This document shows, piece after piece, positions 21,993 through 32,724 of a stretch of 64,000 nt of DNA. Each line of letters begins with the position of its first letter. Within the stretch, counting starts at the first letter, position 1. The notes under the pieces were generated by a model, which was given only the letters and a program-made list of their open reading frames with translations, was not told the origin of the DNA and made no database searches. Made by a program: the position numbers and the translations under genes. Source of the DNA: Eumeta japonica (Eukaryota > Arthropoda > Insecta > Lepidoptera > Psychidae); contig BGZK01000738.1 in assembly GCA_005406025.1 (NCBI GenBank), positions 186,001 to 250,000 on the forward strand, read 5' to 3'.

Positions 21993-24688
21993 TTATACTG
22001 ATACATTCCACAGTATCCAAGGATGGCTTCGGACTACATAATATCACGATACTCGTATTTGTGTTTTTAATTTAGCCAATCCGCAATGTGCGCTAATATC
22101 ATATGTCAGTAGCCACACGGACATTGTCGAGGGTTGTCGCTAGTTTTGCTAAATTACAACAAAACCACAAGCCATTACAATGCCAACGATGCACTTTCGT
22201 ATGAAATAGTACTTCTAAATATAAATAGGTTATTTCAATTCTATGTTATTGAAGCATTGAACATCTGTATAATCCCGTCCATTGACTTAGCATTAAAACA
22301 CGATAATGGGGAAGGCGGCGCCGACCACGAGACGCCCTGATTGATTGTTCAACAAATTTACATACCGCTACTATTTATAGGAAAATAACGACAAAAAAGC
22401 TCCTGACTAAAGCTCGCGCCCTAAAGAGAAGGAAAAACGAACAGGCATATTCTATAAAAGCAATTCGTAAAATTATTTTTAAAACATAGGTTTTAAAGTA
22501 CTGTCGCTTATTCTAAGGCCTTATTTAATGTTGGATGTCGACTGCTTAATTCTAGATGCTGTACATAAAATGTTTAATATGTGTTTAAGTATTTTTATAA
22601 TATTATATAAAAAGCTAGATGTTAACAAAACTTTCAAATCTCACAGTAACCGACAGTGCTCACACGCAATTGGAGACTACGTACGATGATTTCCAACATG
22701 CATTTAGCCATATTTTATTATCCAAAACAAGAAAAGTGGCAACTGGCCAACAGCGTTCTATGCTTTATAATTTTATTGTGTAAAGTATTCCCAATTTACG
22801 GTCACCGTGATATTTTCAAAACACTTTTGGAACGAAGTTCCTTACGACGGGCTTGGAGGAGATAGGGATTTTGCTGCGCAACCGAACTGAAAAAAATGTG
22901 ATAGTAAAACCGTAAGAAAAAGTCCGTGGAATAAAACCGTTAAATGAGACGTGCGCAGGCGCGACAGTCGTATACACAAGCGAGTAGTGTATTATACCTT
23001 CTCTTTCCCCTCTTTCTTTTCGTTCTCTCATCCCTTCTCTCTATTACCACTCCACCCCGCAAGTATGTTTAGTATATACTCATGAATTCATGGACAAGCA
23101 CGTGGCTAATATTCACATTATAGATACATTTTACTCGTGAGTAGTCACGTTTATTTTCATATAATTTCAAATCGTCAAAACAATAATAAATATAGTAACA
23201 ATGGCAAGTGAACTAACAAGTGACTTGAATTCAATTGACAGTGATAATAGTGGGAAATTATTCTATTTCTATGTAATTTTGTGTTGTCAAACAAAAATAA
23301 AGAGACATATAATGTTATTTTAGTTGATAATTTGAATTACGATTTTTTTATTATTTTACGTAATTTATTTTATTTCCTAAAATACTGAATTTCCTAAATA
23401 CTTTCCTGTACTTAAATAAAAACTAATCAGCAAAATTTAAGAGAAAAATCAAGAAAACCTACATAAAATTGAGCATGATTTTTTTTTTTGCAAATTGTGT
23501 CGATTCTACATTAGCCGAAGGAACTTCGTTCCTACCTGGTGTCCCACGACACCACTCGTTTCACTGTTATCATATTTCATCTGATCTCAGCCATATAACA
23601 ATAGACACGTGCACGACATTTTATTAATAAATGAAATAATATAATAAACTAATGTTAAAAACGATTCATAATCAGGGACACGGCGAGAAGTTTAGTGAAA
23701 AATTTGAAGTTACAACGCCAAGTGGAAAAACCCGAGTTAGAAAAAGATTATGGTACATTGTTAGTTACGCGACTAATGGTATTGTGTCGGCAATCTCGGG
23801 TCAATTGTCTCGCATTTGCAACAACATTATAGTAGTATGAATAACGTATATATCTGAGTGTGTATAACACCACTTATACTTTTGATAATATTTATGCTGA
23901 ACAATAAATGACACTGTCATGTTGAATAAACCTATTATTAAACGATCCTTTTAATTTTTACATTAACTTTGAACCAAAGTAATAACTTTGCATTATTAAA
24001 ATAGCAATATGTGTACTGTAGAATGTTTTTTATGCATCTATGTATATTAGGAACTCCCAAGATTTTAATATGATACACGCAAGTGGGCAATTAGTGAAGT
24101 ATTTTCTCGGTACATGCATTCATTGGATGATCTCAAAGGCTTCGAGTGTTTTTCAAAGTTCAAGTTGGCAACAAATAATTTGGATTTTGATTATTTATTC
24201 TTTTATTTCTCATCAATACAACAACGATGATTATACCAACATGATGCATACAACTTTAAAAACAAATTTTAAAACATACATCGAAGGTATTCAAAAATTT
24301 ACATTTGTATTATTTCTATACAGTTGGTTTATAAGCAATTTGACATGATAAAATAATAAAAAGTCAAAATACGATATGCGTTCGGAAAAACATTCCAAGT
24401 TTTGCAATTGGAACAAAAAGAGCAGTTTGAACTGTATTTCTCAATTCCTCTATATTTGTAGACCTTACTTATCAAAATTTTTGCATTATTCTTACATTAA
24501 ACAATCTCCAAAAACTACTTTTAAACACGTACATGTTCTTAATACATTGTGCTCAATTCCATATAAATCACTATCAAACCAATATTAATACTGCATCGAA
24601 GTTTCAGCCAGCCGACAATAACTGTTTCTTTTTTACATTAATATAGAATTCCAACCAAAAGTTTTCATATTAAACTACAATATCCCAA
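21993..24688. other. Long AT-rich stretch without recognised gene
   Basis: The best open frame is a 102-codon one at 24040-24348 on the top strand, hydrophobic towards its end. It matches nothing I know, its composition is like the surrounding DNA, and it has no splice context, so I do not call it a gene. A palindromic ggaacttcgttcc motif occurs at 23519 and, reversed in context, at 22828. Confidence 0.5.
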
Positions 24689-24870
24689 GGAGACCACTTT
24701 AAACCGATGACGTCTCTGCCGGCGGCGGAAGCACTGAAACTTGTATAATAAATTTTCTCTCCGAAGAATATATTGAAGACAATGTCCAACTCGCCGAGTC
24801 TGAGCACGACGAGTTAGTGAAAAACTTCGAGACTCCGCATAGCTGCGAGCGGGAGTCGGCGAGTCACAAT
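24689..24870. other. GC-enriched block with 58-codon open frame
   Basis: On the top strand an acidic frame with coding-like composition (…EEYIEDNVQLAESEHDELVK…) runs between stops at about 24702 and 24881. It contains no ATG and no AG acceptor near its start, so it does not read as an ordinary exon. It may be a decayed coding fragment or a conserved non-coding element. Confidence 0.3.
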
Positions 24871-25514
24871 ATAACAAGATAAATAAGGAATCCAGCTCGA
24901 TAAAGGGATGACTATTCGATACTATATTCGGAGATCGATTAGTTCGATGGTTTCAACCAAAAAAAAAAATAAAGTTTCCTTTCAACGATTTCTATTCGTA
25001 ACCTAGAAATAGGTTGTTTTAAATTATCTAAACTCGTAACAAATAAAATGGCTGTTTTGACAATTACGATTTGTAAATGATAAAAAGGTTCTATTCATGA
25101 ATTCGACTGTCAAAAGACAAAAAAAGGCTCTTTCCGATGATTTCAAATAATAAGAGAGAAAAAATGCTTAATATTTGTGTACAAAGAACATAGAAAATTC
25201 AGAGGATGTATAGTTCTTATTTTATTGTGGTCTTTGATCAGGGACGTGCAGAAACATTTCATACTGGGTAAGCATGGCTGAGACAACTTCCTAGTTTCTG
25301 CATTGTCTTGGTTGATGGCGCACCGACGTGGCTACCTACCCTACTCGACTCTCTATACGACAGATTCTTTTGAACAACAACGGGATGAAAAGTTTTCACA
25401 AGGAAATTGCTTAACACACTTCAAGTTTTTTAAATTTTTGTTGCGACTACGATATGCGTTTAAAAAATTGTCTATAATCTCGCATAAAACGCGCTTCTAA
25501 TACAGTTGAACGTT
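24871..25514. other. AT-rich non-coding stretch
   Basis: I see nothing in it. Confidence 0.5.
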
Positions 25515-25788
25515 ATCAATGCCTGACTGTCTGATTGGCACAGTTGGTAGTGACAGTACTTGCGCGCTGGGGACGTGGGTTCGACTCCTAAGCAAGACAA
25601 ATATTTATTTATTTCGTTAAAAATTAATATCTTTATTGAGTCTGGATATCTCTTTGTATTATGTACATGTATTTAGAAAAAAAAGTAAATATGTATTGTA
25701 TCAGCTATCTGATAGCCACGATACAAGTCTCGTTACTTATTTAGGATTGAACAATGTTTAAAATGTTCAAAATAAATGCTCATCTATT
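25515..25788 (+). mobile_element. tRNA-derived SINE
   Basis: The head has an RNA polymerase III type II promoter. The A box is tggcacagttggtag at about 25537-25551 and the B box is gggttcgactcc at about 25576-25587, at tRNA-like spacing. The tRNA fold itself is not intact. The body includes tatgtacatgtatttagaa (about 25660) and cagctatctgatagcc, as in the common lepidopteran tRNA-related SINE. The tail merges with AT-rich sequence just before the mariner that starts at 25791, so the mariner may have landed in or next to the SINE tail. Confidence 0.75.
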
Positions 25789-26622
25789 TATTAGGTCGCG
25801 GAAAAAATGCTTTCTTGTTGCATAAGTAAAAATTTGCAGTAAAATCTCTTTGGTTGTACTGTTTGTATCTGACTAGTTTTGATACCATTATATAGATGAC
25901 ATTTTAAAAAAAGAAAAATAAAATGTAGAAACGGTGTCTCGCCATTTTTCTATTGTTTATCTGTCCACCAAAATGAATGAATCTAACATAGAAATCCGAT
26001 ACAGTTTGAAGTTTATATTACAAAAAAATGAAAAATGTGACACAAGCCACGAAAAAATCTATGACGTTTGTGGACCTAATGCATTGTCGATAAGAGTAGC
26101 ACAAAAAGTGGTTCAAGCGTCGTTTTCAGTCCGATAATTTTGATGTCAAGGATGAACCACGCTCTGGTCGACCTGCTACGGATAAATACGATGACATTTT
26201 GGACAAAAAAAAAATTCATATTAGTTCTTACGAGGAAACTGAAGAGCAAAAGATAGGTCACAAAATAATTTCAACTCATTTGGAAAAATCTCGTTATACA
26301 AAAAAGCTGAATACTGGCCCACATGAGCCCACTGAAAGAAATCTAATGAATTGTTTACTCATTTGCGATTTTCTATTGAAACGTATCTTCAGAATTCTTT
26401 AGACAATGTTAGGCTAACATCAAGAGAGGACTGTCAAAACTATTTGTCGCAGTTTTTTGATCAGAAGTCCTAAAATTTCTACAATAACGGAATTATTTCA
26501 CTACCTACAAAATGGCAACAATTTGTTGAACAAAATGGCATTTATACATATAATGAAAATATGATGATAAATTATGTTGAATTTATATACGAAAAACGAA
26601 AAAAAATTTCTCCGACCTAGTA
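25789..26622 (+). mobile_element. Internally deleted mariner element
   Basis: Element of 830 bp bounded by TA dinucleotides at 25789-25790 and 26621-26622. Terminal repeats start ttaggtcgcggaaaaaa at 25791 and, on the other strand from 26620, ctaggtcggagaaattttt. It belongs to the same family as the longer copy at 47098-48347: the untranslated leaders (ctctttggttgtactgtttgtatc here) and the 3' ends align. The middle of the transposase gene is missing, leaving the N-terminal half fused to the C-terminal tail. Such deletion derivatives can be mobilised only by a transposase made elsewhere. Confidence 0.9.
25973..26545 (+). pseudogene. mariner transposase, broken
   Basis: Starts at the ATG at 25973 (MNESNIEIRYSLKF...). 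The N-terminal DNA-binding region is clear: NALSIRVAQK, then after a +1 shift the WFKRFQ-type block, FDVKDEPRSGRPATDKYDD, and a second helix-turn-helix part ending in THLEKSRYTKKLNTGPHEPT and ERNLMNCLLICDFLLKR at about 26385. Directly after this the sequence jumps to FQNSLDNVRLTSRED, NYLSQFFDQKS and LPTKWQQFVEQNGIY, which belong to the C-terminal end. The whole catalytic DD34D core is therefore deleted, and frameshifts and a stop add to the damage. No function is possible as protein. Confidence 0.88.
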
Positions 26623-26957
26623 CTTTTTGTAAGATCCGCTTTTTTAATCCAGTTCTAAATGTAAAAAAGTTGTTTTTACTTTTATTCGAAACAAATTACA
26701 CGAATATTAAAATGACGCTATGACATTTCGTTCAAAACTTTTCATTAAACTGACAATTTACGAGTTAAAAAATTACTTAGTAAACATCATAGAATATATT
26801 CCAAAAATTTGTATATCGATATTCATGATCTCCAACAAAACTTTTAGATATAGAGTACATATACTAACACTCTACTCCCTTCTTTCTTGCAAATTTTCAA
26901 TAACTTACGCTAATATATAAAATTATACAGGTTTGTAGAGTGTTTCATTTACTTTCT
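26623..26957. other. AT-rich non-coding stretch
   Basis: I see nothing in it. Confidence 0.5.
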
Positions 26958-27130
26958 TATTTATAAACTCACCCCTATTTCACAGAAGGGTAGGCAGAAT
27001 TCTCAAATCGTCACACAGACTTTCAGTAATCATTTCGTTCATACCCCAGCTTGGAGAGCGAAAAATTTGGCCGTTCTTTAATACGCCACCCACTTGGTGT
27101 GAATAAGATTTTATACCTAAGGAAAGGTAT
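26958..27130 (-). mobile_element. RTE-type retrotransposon 3' end fragment
   Basis: Begins with taaactcacccctatttcaca and agaagggtaggcagaa, and later has atacgccacccacttggtgtg. The 44.7-kb copy shows the same order (ctcacgtctatttctcagag, then ggtaggtagaggc, then atgccacctatttgatc). Only the last part of the element is left and no protein is readable. Confidence 0.6.
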
Positions 27131-29199
27131 CCTATTTTCAATAACATTTTAGTAGGTATTTCATCTCGTCGTAAATTAAAAAAAAAATCAAGACATTTTT
27201 AAACTCAGTAAATAATCAGCGGTCACAACGATTTCAATGAAATATTATTTTTACATGTATTCCACTTAAGACGTTTTTATACTTTAATGTCTTATTGTAA
27301 ATATATAACTTGCACTGGATTATCATATGGCGTATTACTTAGGGCCTCGTGCCAGCACAAACCCGCCCTAGTTGGAGAATTATTTAGGAATATTAGATCA
27401 AAACTTTACCCATGTATCGTAATTTTGAATGAACCATCATTTACGGGTAGAAAAAAAAATTAACTATCTAATATGCTTTATACCTGACAGTTCTAAATAA
27501 ACCCATGTCAGGAACGTCACACAAAAGGTCGAAACGCACAAAAAACGATAAACTTACCTTTTTCCTTTCGAAAGTCAGTTAGATATTTCGAACGCTGTAA
27601 AGAATATTGTAAAAGTCAAATTGAGTTTATTTTATTTAATTACTATTCTTCAACTTTTAATCTTTTCTGTCTAAAAACTCAAGTAATACACGAAAATACA
27701 GAAGCCTACCCTTAATTCCTGGAATCGAACAACCCTCGTCGGAGTGCGATAATTCAAAATTTTGTAGCTTTTATGAGGAGCATTATCGTGAATTCATAAT
27801 GATCGAGTTTCAAGCTTCTAAACTGTCAGATTTGAAATCCTCTCTTGATCTACCCTTAAATTTTGTACAAAGCTAAAATTTTGACAAGACATTATCCTAT
27901 CCTATTATCATATTCTGAGTGAAATACATGCGATTCGATTAATAATGAATTAAGGGCAGAAATGAATAATGAATTCTCTATATCGGAAGCCCTTTCCTTA
28001 TCCGGTTCTTTTTAAAAATACCAACTGCGGCTTTATTCTCTTTTGCATTTTTTACGTATTATGTATTACAAAAAAGTTACTATACGTTTGTAGCTTTGTA
28101 AAAGACATCCACACTTCTCGTGCCTAGACAGTATCCATGTATAAAGTTTTCCCCAAAAACGTTTCAATAGAAAATTGTGCCCTTTTTTATCTCTTTTATA
28201 CAATCAAAAGCCATTAATTTTATTCTCACAAAATTTATTTTATTACTGAAACTTATTTTTCACTAATTTAGTGACAACGTCTAGACCGACCATCATATTT
28301 TAGTTACAATGAGATTAACCGGTGAAACATAAATACAAATGGCGCCAGCATACCTAAAACCCTTCTCATTGTGTATTGTAGAGATTGTAATGCATGATTT
28401 TGTGTATACCATCTTGAAACAAGCATCTACGGTAACCCTGTCAATCACTATTTAGAGAATAGTGATTTATATAAATTATAAATCAATATTCTCTATTACA
28501 TATAAATTATAGGTCAAAGATAGATTTTTTACTTATAATATTGATGGTATGCGATTTAACTTTAACACAAAAATAACCGCAGATTTCTTCATATATTCAT
28601 GTTTAAATCAAGACAAAAAATATATAATCTATATACCTGAATTTGAAACTTTATATATTGAGTCAAAAAGGAAATCTTTTACTTCTATGGAGACACAACT
28701 GTGTCTGATTTGTCTATAGCTAGAACTAACTCCAAAAACCAGTGATTAGTTTTTTTTTTTGATAGTGAAAAATAAAGGCACACTTTATATTTTTTGTAAA
28801 AAGTATTTAATTTTAAACCTTGTGTTCGTTTCTTACCCTAAACTCGGTAACATGAAAATTTACAGTTATTAATTTTAATTTTAATTTTAAAAACAAAAAA
28901 AAAATCTTTTTTTTTTATTCATTTACTGAAAAATGAAATTTGATGTTTTAGTAAAAAATCAGTTTCAATAAAATATACGGAATGATTTTTATTCTTTATA
29001 GATTTTATATCGCAAAGACAATCGATTTTATATTCTCTTGAATCTAAATTTTTTACTCACCACGCCGGCAGTACTGATTTCGACATTCTTCAAAACATAT
29101 AACCAAGTTATATGCCACAATTCAGCTATATGTGCTATTTTGAAGACTTTATAGAAACATATAAAAATGCATAACCTAGCATTGGACCGGTACTGCTCA
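27131..29199. other. Long AT-rich stretch
   Basis: No gene recognised. Contains an imperfect hairpin at 28452-28489 (agagaata.tgatttata arms, one mismatch) and long A/T runs at 28760-28920. Confidence 0.5.
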
Positions 29200-29254
29200 C
29201 CTTTTATTGCCTTCACCTTTCATTTATTGCCTTGACCGAAATGGAATTTTTAAT

Positions 29255-29600
29255 GAAACCCCATTACCGGCCGACACGTCCCGCGAGCGACGTCGCGCTA
29301 CCCGCGGCCGACGCCGGATAAGTCCCTCGCAAGCCTCTCCTTATCTCCTGCGAAACGGCCGTCGCCGGCGTAAGCTGACGTCGCGCCTGGCCTGAAAAGA
29401 TCTTGAGGTGACGTCACGTCGTCTTAAACCAAAGAGGGTCGTCACTCGGCATAGAGTGTGTAAACAACGCGTGATGTTTTTTCCCCGTCGCCGCCAACGG
29501 CCTCCTTTTTTTTAGCGCGCCCATTATAAAAGCGGCAATATCGGGCTAGAATTAAAATCAGTTCGCGATGATTATCTTTGGCAAGTTTTTCAACCTGGTC
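29255..29600 (+). promoter_or_regulatory. CpG island with TATA/initiator promoter candidate
   Basis: CpG-rich from 29260 to 29520, then a TATA box TATAAAAG at 29525-29532 and an arthropod-type initiator TCAGTT with its A at 29560, 35 bases after the first T of the TATA box. Upstream are a perfect CRE palindrome TGACGTCA (29409-29416), GATA sites at 29317 (GATAAG) and 29340 (CTTATC), and a forkhead-like GTAAACAA at about 29460. The ATG at 29568 opens a ten-codon peptide start (MIIFGKFFNL) followed by gtcagt at 29598, which could be a donor site, as in genes with a very short first coding exon. The 8-base leader would be unusually short, so the ATG may not be the start codon. The motif order is seen; use as a promoter is inferred. 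Confidence 0.4.
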
Positions 29601-30477
29601 AGTATTTATTAGGTAATTAACAACAACACCTTGAAATTAAGAAAAAATATTTCAGGTTAAAGTTAATATCATATTTATATAAATTATATTGTTACACCCA
29701 TGCTGATTAGGTTTAAAAAATTCTCTTGTAGAGAATAAATGATGTTAAAAAATTTAAGTATCACAAAAGTCATATTATTGCAAACATGGTTTTACAAGAT
29801 GATTTTTATTGATTTCCCAATGGTTTATGATTTTCGAAATGAACACTGTGGAAATTAAGTGGGCCTATGTTCCATACGTTAATCATACGTTTTCTCTTGT
29901 ATATGATATTCACTAACGATAGTTTTGAAATATCAATGCAGGTATTTTTATATAAAAATAGGTTAGTAGGATTTCCAGACGTGAAGTCTCTTACAAAAGA
30001 AATCGAAGTCAAGTATCACGCATTAGTTTTTCAATTTATATATACAATTCAATCATCAACAGCAGTCAACCGCTGGGCATGAACTTCTCGCTAAACACAT
30101 CTTTCAGATGAGTTTTCGAGTTAATTACGCCTTTAGTTAGTGTCATCCGCTCTGAACAACTCAAAGGTGTAGGCCAAGTACGCCCCTTCATCCACAATAT
30201 CCGCTTCAGATCTCGTTCGCTCCGAGAGCTGTCGATTCTGCGAATGATATTAGCTATCCAGAATTAATATCGCGTGGGTAGCTAGTACGTTTATATCGTT
30301 GATTTCGTTTCCCTGAATAAACCGCTAATTATAGAATACATAAAATTCAATAAGTATCATGTCATTAACTGTGATTACAGGCTGATTAGAGGTTCTCCTC
30401 TGAAAACTAATTTTCGAGAAATTCCCCAGAGCAATGTTTAAAACGTCAAGTTACATAAAAAATTTTTGTTCACTTGC
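29601..30477. other. Non-coding stretch, mildly GC-enriched at 30110-30290
   Basis: No gene seen. The mildly GC-enriched part contains gagttaattacgcc (homeodomain-like core) and could be another cis-element, but the signal is weak. Confidence 0.4.
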
Positions 30478-31412
30478 GGCAGAGCCGTTCTGAGGCAAAC
30501 ATGGCTGCAGCTTGAAAATGATTGGACTCGACCGGTGACTCGTCACATTCTCTCAAACAACATGAAATTTTATTGTGGGGTCATGCAGCCTATTTAAACA
30601 CAATTTTTGTGAAGCAGCGGGCTGTTCGTGCCATTTATAACTTGAGACCAACAGCATCTCTCAGAGAAAGTTTTAAATAAGTTAATATTTTAACTGTACC
30701 GTCACAGCACAATGTACAAAAACCTGGTATATGTCAAAAGAAATATAAAATAGTTCCAATAAATGAGCGACATTCATAACATTAACATTAGACATAAGAA
30801 TGTCCTTGCTGCTCATAAAACCAGACTCAGCAAAGTTAACAAACCATTTAAGGGGCAATGTGTGCGCTTTTATAATAAGATCCCAGTTGCAATTCAAAAT
30901 TTGCCATTTCATGAATTTACAACTTTAATTAATAAAAAAATATGTGGTAAGGGCAATTATGCCGTAACTGAATATGTTAATGAAAAAAACCAGTGGGACT
31001 GAACTGTTCGACTATCGGGCTGTTTCATGAAATTTTCAAATGTTGTGCTAATTTTATTGACTATCTATCATGTATCTCTTAGCGAAACCGAAAAACGAAT
31101 CAGCAATCAGAATGGGTGTCAACCGAAAGAATGCTATAACGATGTATTTCAAGTGTAATTCTATTACCTACAAAATAAAGATGTAAAAAAAAACATGAAG
31201 CAGCAGTTTCCGCTCGTTGTTTCGTCCAGTGAGTGAGAGTTACAGTGGCTCACTTTTACTACATCACTCTACTCCCCCCTTCATCAGTCCAACCTTCTTC
31301 TATCACATATTCTATTCCCAAAAGCCCGACAACGCGTTGGTGACTCCTCTGGAGTCGCGAGGGTCCATGGGTGACGGTGACCACTTGTCTCTGGCAGCTC
31401 ACATGCTTATTT
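30478..31412 (+). mobile_element. SINE-like repeat split by a nested insertion
   Basis: The left part, 30478-30566, has ggctgcagcttgaaaatga..ggactcgaccgg, matching ggctgcagcacaaaaatggg..agctcgaccg of the uninterrupted copy at 45640. The right part, 31200-31412, continues with cgctcgttgtttcgtccagtgagtgagag and cccgacaacgcgttggtga, then gggtccatgggtgacggtgac. Between them lies a 5'-truncated retrotransposon (30567-31192). Joining the two outer parts at the duplicated acatgaa restores the layout of the 45.6-kb copy. Confidence 0.8.
30560..31199 (+). mobile_element. 5'-truncated CR1/jockey-type retrotransposon tail
   Basis: Direct repeats acatgaa at 30560-30566 and 31193-31199 enclose a fragment that ends in a short A-rich tail (aaaataaagatgtaaaaaaaa), the signature of target-primed reverse transcription with 5' truncation. 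It holds only the last part of the pol protein: LLWGHAAYLNTIFVKQRAVR at about 30573 and AIYNLRPTASLRESFK. A stop then follows, and after it a frame from 30763 containing SKVNKPFKGQCVRFYNKIP and LPFHEFTTLINKKICGKGNY, ending in NEKNQWD and a TGA at 31000. The layout is typical of the C-terminus of lepidopteran jockey-like elements. Confidence 0.88.
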
Positions 31413-31689
31413 TCACCTCAAAAATTTTATAAATAGAAGTCTAGAAATCTTATTCAAATATACAGACAAACACGGCCAAATGATTTCATATCATCCTACT
31501 TAGGACTTATTAGTGTTCCAACTTTACAAAGAGTTAACAACAAAAACCATGACACGCTATCAAAGTTTCGATTGATCTCAAAGTGAAACCAGATGAAATA
31601 ACATCTAATCAAATCATTACTACAACAAAATAATGACGCAGTCTCCTATGGAACCTATGAAATGTAATGGAAATCAATTAGTCGAAAGT
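31413..31689. other. Non-coding spacer
   Basis: I see nothing in it. Confidence 0.5.
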
Positions 31690-31965
31690 CGTCCAAATGT
31701 CTGATCGCCGTACCCTGTCGCTTGCGTTGCGTGCGCGGCGTACACAAGAAAGCTCTATGATTTCGCTTCAAATTCGAGATCCATTCCTCGCCGCCGCTCA
31801 ATGGCCGTATAGAGGTCGTGCGCGGCGTGAAATTCGCTGGAACTCGCCACGTAATGGAATTTCACATTAAACGTCGTATTCATGCGCTCCTATTAAAATG
31901 TCCGACGCATCCGCTTTTATATTCCTGGATTACATTCCGCTTGCCGATGGAAATGAAACGGAAAA
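31690..31965. promoter_or_regulatory. CpG-rich island, candidate cis-element
   Basis: CpG-rich unique-looking sequence, densest at 31705-31850. It carries the phrase gtgcgcggcgt twice (31730 and 31819). Candidate regulatory element, from composition only. Confidence 0.35.
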
Positions 31966-32724
31966 TCAATACAGCATAATGGCGTATTTAGAACGGAACG
32001 TCTGTGATCTTATAAACATTGTGAGGCCAAAATGTATAGGCACAAAACTATAGATGTTGTCAATGAATACAAAATACATTCCAAATAAACACCGTGTTTT
32101 TCTGTTCCAATCGGATAGGTCGTTTAGTCGTTTCAATCCACTGTTGAAGCGTACCCTTCCATATTTGATATCAGATCGAAGGGCATGGAACTTCAAATCA
32201 CCACGCTGGGCCAGTTTTCATGTTGCGAACTACCGTTGTCACCAATGCGATGACAATATCTGGAGCTTGACGTACCTTCCGCGACAGGATGCGCGTGTCT
32301 GTCTCAATTTGATTCACGTAGAATAAATAACTCATCATTCAATACTCCCTTGGCGTGTATCGAACACAAAGTCTTCTGTTTGAACGACGACGCTCTTCAC
32401 CCTGTGGCCCATCACCGTTGATTTTACCTTTTTTTAAAAGGGGAGGTTCTATATTCCGCCACTGATGCGATAACAAATATATAGCTTTTGTCCAAATAGT
32501 TATAGTTTCGAAATCAACGTAATGAATCTACAGTTTTATCTGACTGCTATTTTAATATCCTATTACAACTTTAAATTTCCGATAAGAATAACGGCAATAA
32601 ATTAATTTAATGATAACATAACAGCATCTCTTTAGCATAACAGCAGGGAACATACTTACGGCAAAATTCTAAATGCGATATCATCATTCATGTTTTAATT
32701 TCTGCTCATGATATAAGCAGAAGC
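31966..32724. other. Unrecognised stretch with open frames
   Basis: Both strands are open for 75-90 codons between 31966 and 32326. Composition here is balanced (about 45% GC by eye) and it may be an old mobile-element coding remnant, but I recognise no domain in either translation. Beyond 32430 it is plain AT-rich sequence. Confidence 0.35.

Noticed and set aside
22820..23570. ggaacgaagttcc and ggaacttcgttcc as ends of one element
   Set aside because: The motif is itself palindromic, and the flanks beyond it do not match as inverted repeats.
24040..24348. 102-codon frame with hydrophobic end, considered as a receptor exon
   Set aside because: No conserved motif recognised, AT-rich codons like the flanks, and no supporting splice sites.
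25537..25587. Possible tRNA gene (A and B box)
   Set aside because: The cloverleaf does not close and the downstream sequence matches a SINE body, so it is called a tRNA-derived SINE.
30763..31002. 79-codon frame as a host gene
   Set aside because: It is the C-terminus of a jockey-type retrotransposon enclosed by a target duplication.
31966..32326. Antiparallel 76- and 90-codon frames
   Set aside because: Neither translation shows a domain I recognise; kept only as an unrecognised stretch.
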